From: Pholiota molesta
Taxonomy: Eukaryota; Basidiomycota; Agaricomycetes; Agaricales; Strophariaceae
Reading direction: 5' to 3'
Length of the DNA stretch: 64,000 bases
Assembly (NCBI GenBank): GCA_014925825.1
Contig: JACGCK010000076.1
Span: 124,001 to 188,000 of the forward strand
The notes under the pieces are model-generated. The model was not told where the DNA came from and made no database searches. It saw only the letters and a program-made list of their open reading frames with translations. Every line of letters begins with the position of its first letter. Position 1 is the stretch's first letter. Below are positions 35,721-47,437 of the stretch, one piece after another. The position numbers and the translations under genes are program-made.

Positions 35721-36943
35721 CTCATCTCGACCGCCACGTTCGACCGCCCTACAAGAGGACGCGATTCCCATCCCACTCAAAGCGAAGCTACTACTCGCCT
35801 GCCCGACGGAAATGGCCATCGTAAGCCGACTGCAGCCGGGCGCCTAAACTCCATTCCATCAATCCAACCTAATCGGGGAACTTACAGATACACCAACCCC
35901 AGACCCGGCGCCCCGCACTCCCAGCGGCGCTTCCCTCGTCCTCCAGGGCCAGCACCACCGCCCCACCCGCTGCCGCGCCCGACATCCCGCCCAACATCCT
36001 CGCGCGCGCCTTCACCCAGCAGATCATCCACATCTTCACGTCCGCGCGCTACCCCTACCCGTCCGTGCGCTCCATGTGGCAGGTCACGCTCCCCCTGTAC
36101 ATCTCCGGCATCCTCTACGCCGCGCGGCTCCCCGTCGAGGTGGGGCTGTCCGCGATGGTGCTCGTGTTCCGCTACAAGGACGCCGTGCCGCACAGCGTCG
36201 CGTACGGGGACGACGCCGCGCGGCTCTTCCTCGCGGCGTACATCATCGCCGCGAAGGTCGTCGCCGACGGCGGCGGCGGCGGCGGCGGGGCGGCGTCACC
36301 CCCGCAGACGCTGGATTTCTGGTTCCGCGTCTCGCAGCAGCGCTTCCCTGTGGAGGAGCTGCGCCGCATGGAGCTGCAGCTGTGCCGCATCCTGCGCTGG
36401 GATGTGCAAGTCAGCCGCGAGGCGCTCGCGTGCATCCGGCGCTCGGTGTACCAGGAATGCGGCGAGGTGGGCGACGAGGCGCTCGAGGTGATGGAGGAGG
36501 AGGAGGAGGAGACGGGAGAGGAAGAGGAACAGAGGGTGCGGTATGGGCAGTATGTCGAGCGGCCGCCGCCCTCGTATTGCGAATCGGAACGGGACGTCAG
36601 GGTTGTAGAGACACCTGGCGCGCACGGCACTGCTGCGAGTCAAGGCGAATATAGTGGGTCTCGCCGTGGTAGCTGGCAAGGGGGAATCAGTCCTATGGTG
36701 CGACCCCAAGCCCAGGCATTAATTCCCTCTGCGAACGGTATGACCCATGAGGACTACGAGGACCGCCAGAGTTTCGGCAGAATATTCGAGGAAGTGAGCG
36801 CTCCTCCTCCTCCGACCATCAGCACGGCGAGGGAAGAGAACAGGAGAGGCAATTCAGAGGAGAAGGAGAAGAGTTTGATGGCGGTGGTCAAGGAAAGAAT
36901 ATTTCAGATCGTCTTGAGGAAGCCCTCTTTACCGAGCATTTGA
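35721..36943 (+). CDS. Cyclin-like protein (PHO80/Pcl-type box)
   Basis: The cyclin box is in the long last exon (35888-36943): RSMWQVTLPLYISGILYAAR, then DDAARLFLAAYIIAAKVVAD, then FPVEELRRMELQLCRILRWD. These match the five-helix cyclin fold, where the aligned Lys and Glu contact the partner kinase. A glycine run (GGGGGGG) interrupts one loop, and the C-terminus has a long acidic stretch (EEEEEETGEEEE). An upstream exon ending in PTEMAI before a GTAAGC donor at about 35822 joins in frame. The true start is unresolved; the first base given here is approximate. Predicted role: regulatory subunit of a cyclin-dependent kinase, in cell-cycle or phosphate/nutrient signalling. Confidence 0.7.
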
Positions 36944-39900
36944 ACGTTCATGGATCCTCGCCATCTTATATATGTCGACTTGGTCAAATCAAGTGGGGCT
37001 TGGGCTTGGTACGGAGCGGAACTCCACGTCCACCGTGTATGTGGCCATTATATAGTGCCCAGTGTTCCTTGCCTTATTCGGTATCTCCTTAACAAGTCTT
37101 TCCCATCCCTTCTTTCGAGTACTCTAAAGCTTAATTTATTGCCCGAAGAGTAGTACATTCCGGTCCCGAAACGATCTATTTCTCCGCCGTCTTCTCGAGT
37201 CCCTAACGTCGAAAGCGTAGCTGCAAAAGGTCACCGGAGCGGTCAAATGACTCCCCGAAGACCGTACTTCCCAACGTTCAGGTGCTGACAAACTTTGGAA
37301 GGCGCCATAAGCAAGAGTTTAGAACATACTTATACAACGTACGCTCTGCAGAATCCTTCTGACGTGTCGCTGCAGTTGCTTTCTAGACGTATAAACTTGC
37401 TTCAAACGCCGGGGTGAGAGAGATTGGGTGGCACGAACACGGGCCGCTACCCCGCCACGCGCTCCGGCTTCTCATTTGCCGGCGTTACGGCAACCCATCG
37501 GCAGTCACTTCCCCGCGCGCCCCACCCCCGCTGCCCCGCATCTGCCCTGCGTACGTCGTACTTTGTCGTAAGTACATACGGCTGAGATCCGTGGATGTGA
37601 AAGCATTCATGCACTTGCGATAGGCAGAGATAGGCAGTTGCAGGCAGATGTAGGCGGGCGGTACAAAATCTCACAGACAAGGCTAGCTAAGTAACCGTCT
37701 AGACCTCCTTGCTGCCACATGGCGCTCTGGCTGAAAAGCGTCTGCAGGTGGCTGCGCTTGTCTGGAATTAGGTACGCAACGCTGGGATTACAAATAAACT
37801 GGAATAAACGGCGCCGGCTCTACATAGAATCTAGATGACCTTCATTTGTGTGAGCATGTGAGTGAACCCGGGTAACGCGTTCAGCTGGAGCCTGGTATGC
37901 GAGGATTCCTGATTTGTGAATACCATCCCAGAAACCTTTCAGATCCTGGTTTTGGATGAGTAAAGAGCCGTTGGCTGTAAGTAAAGCCTAGTCAAGCACT
38001 GGGCGTACATAAGCCCGAACACGACCATAATTGTGTCAGAATTGTGTCAATGAAGAGCTTTCCGGATTCGGCCTCCCCTCCCCTCTTTCTTTATGAAACC
38101 TCTCGGACTTCATCATTTAATCACCGTGGGTTCTGATCTTTGTGCACATCACTACTCCTGTACTTATGTAGGACGCCTAACGTTCGCACTGCAGAAGATC
38201 TGATGCAAACAAAAAAAGAAGCCCGGAAAACGTCCAATAGCGTCGCAACAGATTGCAACGGAAATCTAAAAAAACTTGTGCTTGTGTGTGCTGAGCATGT
38301 GACTCCGCGAGCAGGACTGACTGAGCACGCTGCGATATTTTTTGAAAGTTCGGGTGTCAAGGGGTCGCATATATAGAATGATATGATATCAGTATGGAGA
38401 TGAGGATAGTTCGTTCCGGTATGTGGCCTTAGGCCTACGTTATGGAGTATGTAAATCTTACGCAGTCGGCCGATCACAATCCATCCCATCGATGCGTCCT
38501 TCCTCAGTCCACCTGTCAGCCTCTGTCAGCCAGTAGTCATTTCTGTCGTCGATCTATGGATATTTCTTGAGGTTTCGATATAAATGGCAGTGTACGAAGT
38601 CATGTGAATTTTTGAGATCGGAGAGAGAGCCCATGTATGGGCAATTTGCACGGAAATGGTTAGTCAGTCCATGCAATTACTGGCTAGCAACGTGCACCCT
38701 CTCCGACCTCAAATTTTAATTTTGACGGTGCCTGAATATCGTAAATTGCTCGTCCAACATGCAAATAAAAATACGAACTTCTGCCTAAGTAGGACTTCGT
38801 GACCCAATAAAAGTCTAAGTATGCCTAGATAAGTATGAAGCCCGAGCTACCCCCATTCTGTGCTCATATCACTGGTCCATATGAATGGAGTGGGATACAT
38901 AACATAACTTACGAAGTGAACGTATTTAGCAGCGCAAGAACTTGTTCTACGATGGATTCGCGGGCGCATATGAAGACCGAAGGGATGAGATGAGTTGTAT
39001 CGGATCACAATGCTGCTTTGAAATTATAAAAAAGACATTCGAGAAAAGTCCCCAAAACAAGGATACACAGGCGCTTGGCGGCTGTTCCTTGCACTTTCCC
39101 GTGTTATTTGACATGCACAAGGATGCATCTGGATGCATATCCATCGGGATTGCAGAGACGAAAAGTAGGAGAGGGATTCCTGAACGAGTATTCGTATTTG
39201 CCCCGCGTGAGAGGCACATTGATGGGACCACATGGTTGACCCCGGGCGACTGCGGGGGCGGGGACATGGGGTCCATCGCGTAGTACATAGCGCTCGTTAG
39301 CATTTCTAAGCTCTAACAAGACGATGTAATTTTTCCCCCTTTCAAACGCTGAGCACGGTGAGCCTCTGAGAGATGATCTTTTCGGGGCGCTCGTAGTCAA
39401 AAACTTCCAACAGAAGTGCGTACATACCGAGTCCTTGACAAGTCTCGCCAAGAAATGACAAGGCGGGCAGCTCCGTTTGCCGAATAGCAGAGCGTGATCT
39501 ATTTTCGGCAATTCCAAACACGGTGATGCGATGATGCGATCAGCATTCTTCCCCCCTCGTCTTCCTTCCTGCGTCCACCTAACGTCCGAATCCCACTTTT
39601 CCCTGTCTTCTTTGCACAGCGATTAAGCGGTATTACGAGTGTTTTATGTGAGATGCCAGCGCTACTTCATACGCGTATTGTGAGGCGCAATTCACCCGTA
39701 TACAAACTTTCCGTTGGCGCGTTGACCCCGACTTGTTTGCATTTCGCAAACTGATGAGATCCGGTGTAAAAATTGTAAAATGCTTAGCCTAACAAACATT
39801 CCGTACGGTTGGACCTTGCAATTTTCATGATCCGTTTGCACCTGCGAGCACCTCTGGATCCCGGACTCTCCTGGCTGGATGAGGCTGAACGGCGAGAGTT

Positions 39901-40080
39901 ATTGACGCCCGCTGGCCAAGCAGGCTGATTCCCACTCCAAGCGTAGCTTATGGCTTCCTATTCAAGGCCATACCGACATATCATTCATGATTGAAGGATC
40001 TCGGGCCTTCGCGACGAACCCATTCTGCCAGCAGTGATTCAGAATCTCGATCCATCCTAATTCGCAGCCGGATGAATGGA
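36944..40080. other. Long gene-free region
   Basis: About 3.1 kb in which I can support no gene. Open frames at 38942-39283 (+) and 39104-39517 (-) overlap each other and lack motifs. Composition is mixed. No transposon ends, tRNA or long repeat was recognised. Confidence 0.4.
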
Positions 40081-40093
40081 CGCATGCTCCAGG

Positions 40094-40134
40094 GCGGAGC
40101 TATTTTTAGATGCGCGGGGACATTTGTTGTGGGG
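40094..40134 (+). promoter_or_regulatory. Cluster of CreA/Mig1-like sites before hexose transporter 2
   Basis: Three matches to the fungal carbon-repressor consensus SYGGRG lie within 41 bases: GCGGAG at 40094, GCGGGG at 40114 and GTGGGG at 40129. A TATAAA follows at 40156-40161, and the start codon is at 40268. The motif is short, so single matches mean little. The clustering right above a TATA box of a sugar transporter is suggestive of glucose repression. Confidence 0.4.
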
Positions 40135-40267
40135 ACGGATGCTTCTCCAGAGCCATATAAACTAGCTTCGATGCATCCCATTGTCTTCGGTTGGTTCTCA
40201 TCACTTTGTCCCACCCTTCTCGCTACCCAGCGCCCTCCATCCCCCCCACTTGAACGCGTATTCAAAC

Positions 40268-43001
40268 ATGGCTGGAGGTCCAGGAGGCACTGGTGGAGGC
40301 ATAGAGACGTCGTCGCTGCTATGGGCAATCATTATGTCTGCGTTTGCAGGTATGTTCATTTGAGAGAAAAAATCTTATGGAGACCAGGGATTGACCGCGT
40401 CACCCTACAGGCTTTGGAGGTATTCTATTTGGGTTCGTCTTCAGCTCATTTCTTTCTGCCTGTCCTTCATCTGAACGCGTTGTCAGATATGATACAGGAA
40501 CAATTGGAGGAATCATCGCCATGCAAGATTGGCTAGAAACCTTCGGAAAATTCGACAACACCCTGTTGGACAACGGCAACAAGGGTTTCTATATCCCAAC
40601 AAACGACAAATCCCTCGTTGTAAGTCCAAGAGTCGTTGTCTGCCATGAGTGTCGATGGTCTAAGATGCTCGTTCACATAGGTATCTATCCTCTCTGCCGG
40701 CACCTTCTTCGGTGCTCTCCTCGCTTTCCCAATGGGTGACAGAGTCGGCCGTAAATGGGGTCTCGTTGCCTCATGTCTCGTCTTCTGCCTCGGCGTCGGT
40801 CTTCAACTCGATGACAAGTGGCCAACATTCATTGTTGGACGTGTCATTGCTGGTTTCGGTGTGGTCAGTAATGACGATATTTGCCCTCAGGAGATGCGAT
40901 TTTCTCATGTTCATTTTCATTTTTCCTCGCGTAGGGTCTCGTGTCATGCCTCGTGCCCATGTATCAATCAGAGGTGCGCATCGTACTGTCATTTAGAGAA
41001 AGCGACACATGCTTAACCGTTTCTTGCCATCTAGTGTGCACCCAAAGCAATTCGTGGTCTCATCGTTGGTCTCTATCAGCTTGCTAGTCAGTCTATTTTC
41101 TTCGTTGTCCATCAGCCCTCGTTGGCGAGGCTTTTTCTGTCGTCTTTCGGTGTGCTCATGTAATGTCCGCCCATTTCGTTTACAGTCACTATCGGCGCAT
41201 TGCTCGCCGCTATCGTATTAAACTCTACCAAAAACCGACCAAATCACTCTTCATGGAGGGTAAGTGCAATTTAGATTTCATTTCACAAGCGCTATCTCTT
41301 CTCTTGCGGTATGCTTCTGCCGCCCGCAGCTAGCTTCGTCTATATCTGGGGATGCTTAATCATTATCACTGATACATTCACTTGCACATCTTTCATGTTC
41401 CATCTTTATGCCCCTCAAACCACATGCTGATCCTCCTTTCTTTAGATCCCCATCGCCGTGCAATTCGTCTGGGCTGCCGTGCTTTCCGGTGGAATGGTGA
41501 GTAACTCCTTGCTCTCCCAAGCCCTCCGAAACGTCATCTCAACTAATCAACCTTCTCCTTTCCCATCGATCCATCACACTATCTAAAAATAGATGATGCT
41601 CCCCGAATCTCCTCGCTACCTCCTCCTCAAGAACAGGCAGGCCGAAGCCCGTCACGCTCTGGGCCGATTGATGACGCTCCCGCACGACTCGCCCGAGGTC
41701 GAGGCCGAGGCGCTGGAGATCGCCACTGCGCTGGCTGTTGAGCTGAAGGCGGACGCCGGCAGCTACGCCGACTGCTTCAAGAACAACGAGAGCAGGAACG
41801 GCTTCAGGACGTGGACTGGTATTCTCATGCAGGGATGGCAGCAGCTTACTGGTATCAACTTCATCTGTGAGTCGAGTTTCCTGATTCAAAGGGAAATGTG
41901 TGGCTAATGTCTGTTGCGTGATCCATAGTCTACTACGGCACGACGTTCTTCAAGCAGGCTGGAATTCAAAATGCGTTCATCATCACGTACGCCATCTTTT
42001 CTCCTCACTTCTATAGCGGTTTTATTAACCATTTGTCCGCAGGATTATTGCGGATGTCGTCAACACCGTCATGACCATCGTCGGTATCCAGCTCATCGAC
42101 CGCGTCGGACGCAGAAGGCTGCTCCTCATCGGCGCCGTCGGCATGTGCTTGAGCGAGTTCATCGTCGCCATCGTCGGAGTCACCGTCGGCACCCCCCATG
42201 CCACGGCTGCTGGTCTTGTCGTCAACGTCACCGCACAGAGAGTGCTGATTGCGTTCACTTGCATGTGCGTTTCCATCACGATCTTCTCTTGAAATATGGA
42301 TGCCATACTGACCTGCTCTTGTTAATTCAGCTACATCGCCTTCTTCGCCACCTCATGGGGCCCCGTCATCTGGGTGCTCACCGGCGAGATCTTCGTACGT
42401 CCCCCCTCCCCTCCACCCACCCCGTGCCCCACTGACTGACCCCGCCCCGCCAGCCGCTCGGCATCCGCGCGAAGGGCATGTCCCTCTCCGTCGCCTCGAA
42501 CTGGCTGTGGAACTTCGGCATCGGGTACGCGACGCCCTACCTCGTCGACCAGACCACGACGGGCATCAACGGCGTCAAGGCCGCGAACCTCGGCGTCAAG
42601 GTGTTCTTCATCTGGGGCGGCACCTGCGTGGGCTGCCTCATCTTCACGTACTTCTTCATCCCCGAGACGAGGGGCCTGTCGTTGGAGCAGATCGATTTGC
42701 TGTACCGCGAGTCTACTAGTGCGTTTTTTTTTTTGTTTTTGGGGGTTGTGTGTGGGTGGTTGATGGAGTGCTGATGTTGATGTTGATTTTGCCTTTGCTA
42801 GTCACTGGATCCGATGCGTACCGCAGGAAGATCCTCTCCGAAAACGAGACGTTCGTCAACACCTACGTGTCCGAAAAAGAGAAAGTGGTACGTCTTCCCT
42901 CCGCACACCATACCCCCGCATTTCATTCATCCATGCTGACCGTCGCTCTATGATTATGATTGCAGGAGCAACACCACGAAGACCACGACGAGAAGGCGTG
43001 A
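40268..43001 (+). CDS. MFS hexose transporter, copy 2
   Basis: Sugar-porter family protein with twelve membrane segments. It starts MAGGPGGTGGGIE and reads FGGILFG, GRKWGLVASCLVF, PESPRYLLLKN, GWQQLTGINFI, GRRRLLLIG and PETRGLSLEQID, ending EDHDEKA. It is split by about twelve short introns, more than copy 1, and several positions coincide. It lies on the opposite strand to copy 1, about 6 kb away. The GQQLTG-like motif and PETRG box support hexose/proton symport. The gene appears complete. Confidence 0.92.
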
Positions 43002-43336
43002 TCCTGATTCGCTGCTCTGTCTGGGGCTGTGGGGATTGGGTGCGTGTGGCTCGTGGGTTTGTGGATCACTTTTGTTTCGGACTACCCCATGTTGTGTTGT
43101 AATGTTTCTTGATGCTTATGTAGCACACGAATAATCATTTTTTTTTGTTGTACCTCAGTTTCTGCGTGACCTTCTATGCTTCAGACATTTTTCTGGTGGG
43201 TCTGCGCCTCCTGTGACTCGCACCCACCCCTGCATATTCATCCTATGCAAGAAGCCCTCTCGGAGTCCAATGTAACTAGTTTCACGCGAACACATTTCTG
43301 TTCAATAAGATGCGGCGAAAGATAAAATGTTTTGTT

Positions 43337-45646
43337 CTACAAATACAGACTGATCAGTTGCATACCATGTTTTGGTAGTTTACGTCTCCGAATCTGCCAA
43401 TACCAAACATGCGGGTCAACGTGTCTTGCTTTCCTATTACTGAGCTCGAACACAATGGGCTTCTCTGTTCGAATAGTGTCAATAAATTTCGGGTTCGACA
43501 CGTCGCCTGCAGGCTCAGAGCTCGTCAGTCCTAGCGCAATGCATTTCTTCGGAACGTAGATGATGTTTCGTTCCGTGGAGAAATTGAAAACAGCGAACGT
43601 CGTATGAGGCCCTCCCAGGACAATCGAGCCATATCTATAGATCTGTTTGTCCAGGAGATTGTAGGTGATAGGCCTAGGGGCAATATCGGGGAATGGAAGT
43701 AGCCGAGTCGAAGAAATATCCACGGTGGCTTGGTAGTCACCAATAGGTTTAGATCGTAGTTTTGTATCTTTTGTATACATTCCAGGCATCAGTAGCACCG
43801 ACACGCAGAGTCCCAGGACCGAAAGCGTCAGTGGTTCAATAGGTGTTAGTAGCTGCAGATCGATGTTGGCAGAGCGGTTGATATAGTGCTTAGGGCTGGA
43901 TGGAAGAATGCGCGATGTCGATGGTGGCGGCGAAGGGAAATCGCCTGCCCAGTTGAGCAGGTCCAAGGCGCCATCGGAAGAAACCATGATCTCTTGCAGT
44001 AAACGGAGGAAGGCGCGTTCAGCACCTTCGCCGTAAGCAGTCGGGATGCTGACGTTGAAGATCCCCATCAGAGAGTACGCTGTGTCTTCTTCCCGAGTCA
44101 CTTCGCGGGTCGCCGCCAATTGCATCTTGCGCGAAATGGGTGCCTCGCGAATATGGTAGAGCTCGTTCCCTGTAATCGTCGTGGCTCGCTTGATCTGCTG
44201 CGCAATCTCTGTGTCGTTCTTGTCGCTGGCTGACTGGTCGATAAATCCTTTCCAGTCGCTGTTGTAGAATTTGATGAATTCTGGTGCGAGCAGCTCTTGC
44301 AACGTCCATCCACGGGTGAACCAGGGGTCGAGGTGCATATCCGCAAGCGTCTGAGTCTCCGCGAGATAGGTGATGCACACGGCCGCACGCGCGTACCAGT
44401 TGTACATCGAACGTATGGACTCGTCGAGCTCCGCGCTGCTTTCCTTGTTGATGCACACGGTGTCCATCCAGCCCAAGGCGAGCCGGTGATCGTTCCACGC
44501 AGCTTTGCAAAAGTTGACCAGTTTTCGATATCCAGGGTCTTGGGCATCGAGGAGCCCTTTGTTCCAATCGCCATAGGTCACCTCGCCAGACGCCGTACGA
44601 AGCCATGTGTGCGACAGGATGGCATATCGTGCGTACTTGGATATCAACCTCTCGATGGTATCCTTCTCTACTTCCCACGCGACTCCTCCTCGTCCACCGT
44701 CAAGCAATGTCCACTGGCGGGGGCGGAATTCTTTCTTGTGCATTTTCCCTCGTAGGTCAGAAGCGAGACGCGCAAAGATGTCGCCTCTTTCGAGCAGGGA
44801 AATTCGGAAGGTTGACTCATGTGGGTCAAAGCATAACAAGCGAATGGGCATTTGATTGAAGACGTGTTCTCGCAATGCTCTCAACAGCTTTTCTTCGAAC
44901 GTTGGTTGAAAATTTTCCAATGTCGCTGAACATCTGAGTGAGTCTCGTTGTATAATGTTGCGAAAATAATCTGAATATCTCACCCGGAGCGACATTGTCT
45001 ACTGGTGAGCCACTTTCCAAAGGCGGTTCTGTTCAAAATAGGCCAAATAATAAGCTCTCTCATAATGCTCCTGTTATGAATTTGACATACCTTCTTCATC
45101 GTCGGATTCAGATTCGCCCCTCTGATGATCGTTTTCTTTGAAATGACTCCTTGATAGATCCCCCTCTAAAAGATATACTGCATTAACGCAATTCATTCCG
45201 CAAATTCTCAATGCATACGACATACCGGCATCCAGGCTCACATCTACGACTCTGATTTTGGGCCCAGACTGAGATTGTACTACAACGCTGGAGACGAAAT
45301 CCTGCAGCGCACTGATCAACTTCCCCGCCTCAGGTCCCAAGTGCATCGGGTTCTTGTCTAAGAACGGTATGTTATTTTGATATCATATGTACACAGTCAA
45401 TCGATAACATACTGTTCGTCTGCTTCAGGCCCATGACCCGTACAATTAGATCGTGCAAAGCCTTCAGTAAGGTCTGATCTGGGGCTTTCGCGGAGGAGGT
45501 GTTCTGATCTATCAATGTGGATGAGTAGATGAGTATGCGCCTTCGTCTGCGTAATCGTATTTGTCGAAAGATAACGACTGACCCTCGTTCATCCCACCTC
45601 TTGATGTTGGGTTACCAGTCATGGTGTTCTTAACATTGGGTGCCAT
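43337..45646 (-). CDS. HET-domain protein, copy 3
   Basis: HET-domain protein of about 670 residues, the most divergent of the three. Exons 45646-45583, 45508-45413, 45357-45226, 45177-45091, 45028-44984 and 44925-43337 sum to a multiple of three. The last acceptor was chosen among two nearby AGs because only the CAG ending at 44926 restores frame. The HET core shows YAILSHTWLR, GWMDTVCINKESS and WFTRGWTLQELLAP. Then come TREVTREEDTAYSLMGIF and AYGEGAERAF, with the end KHGMQLISLYL. The N-terminal module has LLKALHDLIV and HLGPEAGKLISALQDFVSSV, and its second exon is 96 bases, as in copies 1 and 2. An extra acidic exon (GESESDDEE) sets it apart. Confidence 0.87.
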
Positions 45647-46880
45647 GGGTAGTTTCTGAAGTGCTATTAGACGAGAATGTCAAATATCAATATACAACAT
45701 GACAACGTACCAGGCAATAGCAGCGCGCAAGCGTCTTTGTCAAGTACGATGTACGAAAACAGTACAGAGTGAGGACCTTTCTTGCGATTCGAATGCCATA
45801 GATATCCCACGAGGACAGCACGAGGAGATTAGACTGTGCTATTTGGTGTTTAGCTAAAATAGATGCCTGCTCTCAGCCTTGCGATACCACCAGTTCAAAT
45901 CCAAGGTCAAGCAGCCAGTGTTGGCCAAAAAAAAAATGTAAACAACATAAGAAAGGGTTCAGAATCCGAGAAGAGGCAGAGACCAGAGACATAGCTCAGC
46001 ACGCCAAAATGGAAAGCTTCTCAGATGGAGCCGTTGGCGCTGGTAGCATTGCCAACATTGCACAGAAACGGACAATACGTGGAAGCGTGCAGTGTGAGCA
46101 AACTAAAATGCTCAGGCCAGCTTGTGATCCATCATCATAGCGTTTACACGCAAACATGGCCCTTCCGATTCCGTTTGATATGCGGTAATGTAAACTTGGT
46201 TGAAGCATCTAGACGATGGGATTCGACAAAGAGTTCTAGTTATGATTGAAGACGGCATTGGTAAGGATTCGGAACAAGTTACAACGCTGAAAGTGGAACA
46301 CATAGCGAGCGTCACGAGAGATAAAATGAGACGCTTCAGCCAAACACACAGTGACATAACGCGTCAGTGACGTCACTTTCCAACCTCCCTTGAACCAACT
46401 TTGTTCGAGTTCATGGACCTGTTGTGTACAAAGCTTTAGGAAAATCTGGCTCTCTCACCTCTTAATGTTCGGCTAGAACTCTCTATAAGCGTCCAAGCTT
46501 CGTGACAAAACAAGATGGAAATCAACCTCTCGGTCATCGCAGCAAGCGCAAGTGCAGCCACTGGCACAGTTGCATGAGTTTTCTTTCTCTTGCAGCCTGC
46601 ACGGGCCCCGATCTCGAGCTCATACCACGACGCGGACTCGAATTGCCATTCGAATTGCTAGGTGTCTGGCTTGGACTCAACTATACTGTTTGCAGTGCCG
46701 GTCAGCTATAGCTATAACGCCCAACCCAACGTGTCCGACGCCCGGTAATATGCGCATGAAGATGAATAAGATTGACCGATATCCACGCGCCAATGCCAGG
46801 ATATCGCGCGTTTGCCTGTCACGAAGCTTCGTAAGCGCTATCATCTTCCATTCAACGACGGATGTACCCACTTATCCCAT
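45647..46880. other. Intergenic upstream of HET 3
   Basis: No gene is supportable. Open frames at 46502-47016 (+) overlap in different frames. The stretch should carry the HET 3 promoter near 45650-45900. Confidence 0.35.
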
Positions 46881-46889
46881 GCCTTCCCC

Positions 46890-47065
46890 TAGTTTTTGTA
46901 CTTTCTGTGCAACGACACTGATTAAACACATCATGGCGCATCTTATCACGAATTACGACTTCAAGTTGGAGGACGATTATCCGGTTAAACTGATTCTCCA
47001 AACCAACGTAACTTGAATCATCACAACATCGTCCTTTTCAGGAAGTGTGGCGAAAGAGCCCAGTG
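46890..47065 (+). pseudogene. Cytochrome P450 3' relic
   Basis: A short piece reading MAHLITNYDFKLEDDYPVKL, then a stop, followed in another frame by FQEVW-like text. It matches the last ~45 residues of the complete P450 at 47.4-49.6 kb, in the same direction. The 5' part, including the haem loop, is absent. It is probably the remnant of a tandem duplication. Confidence 0.7.
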
Positions 47066-47437
47066 TCCCAAATTGTGCGATTCGTCTAATTGTATTTTGT
47101 GTAATGCTAACTAGTCCATATTCTGTGTAAGCAGCACGATCAGGTCGTAATGCTTATCCACGGTTCAAAGGACGCCGCTGACAAGATTAAATAACGAAAT
47201 GTGTTGAAGATAGCCATGAATCCCACTCTTCACATTGCCCTACCCTTTCGCATTGACTCGTCTTCTCATCTAAACCAGGCAAATACTTCGCCTACATCGA
47301 TTGAAACGTCCACTTTGACGAGCGCATTCCCGCTAGGAAGATAACAGCGCTCGGGAATGCAGGGTAGACATCCACCTGCAGGCGCCCACTAACCACCCCA
47401 GCTGACCATGCCACATATAATCCGGTAGATAAACATA
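47066..47437. other. Intergenic before the P450 gene
   Basis: No gene. It should hold the P450 promoter; no strong TATA box is evident. Confidence 0.35.

Noticed and set aside
35559..36491. 310-codon open frame with long Ser/Arg runs
   Set aside because: Out-of-frame shadow of the cyclin-like gene, whose own frame carries the cyclin box.
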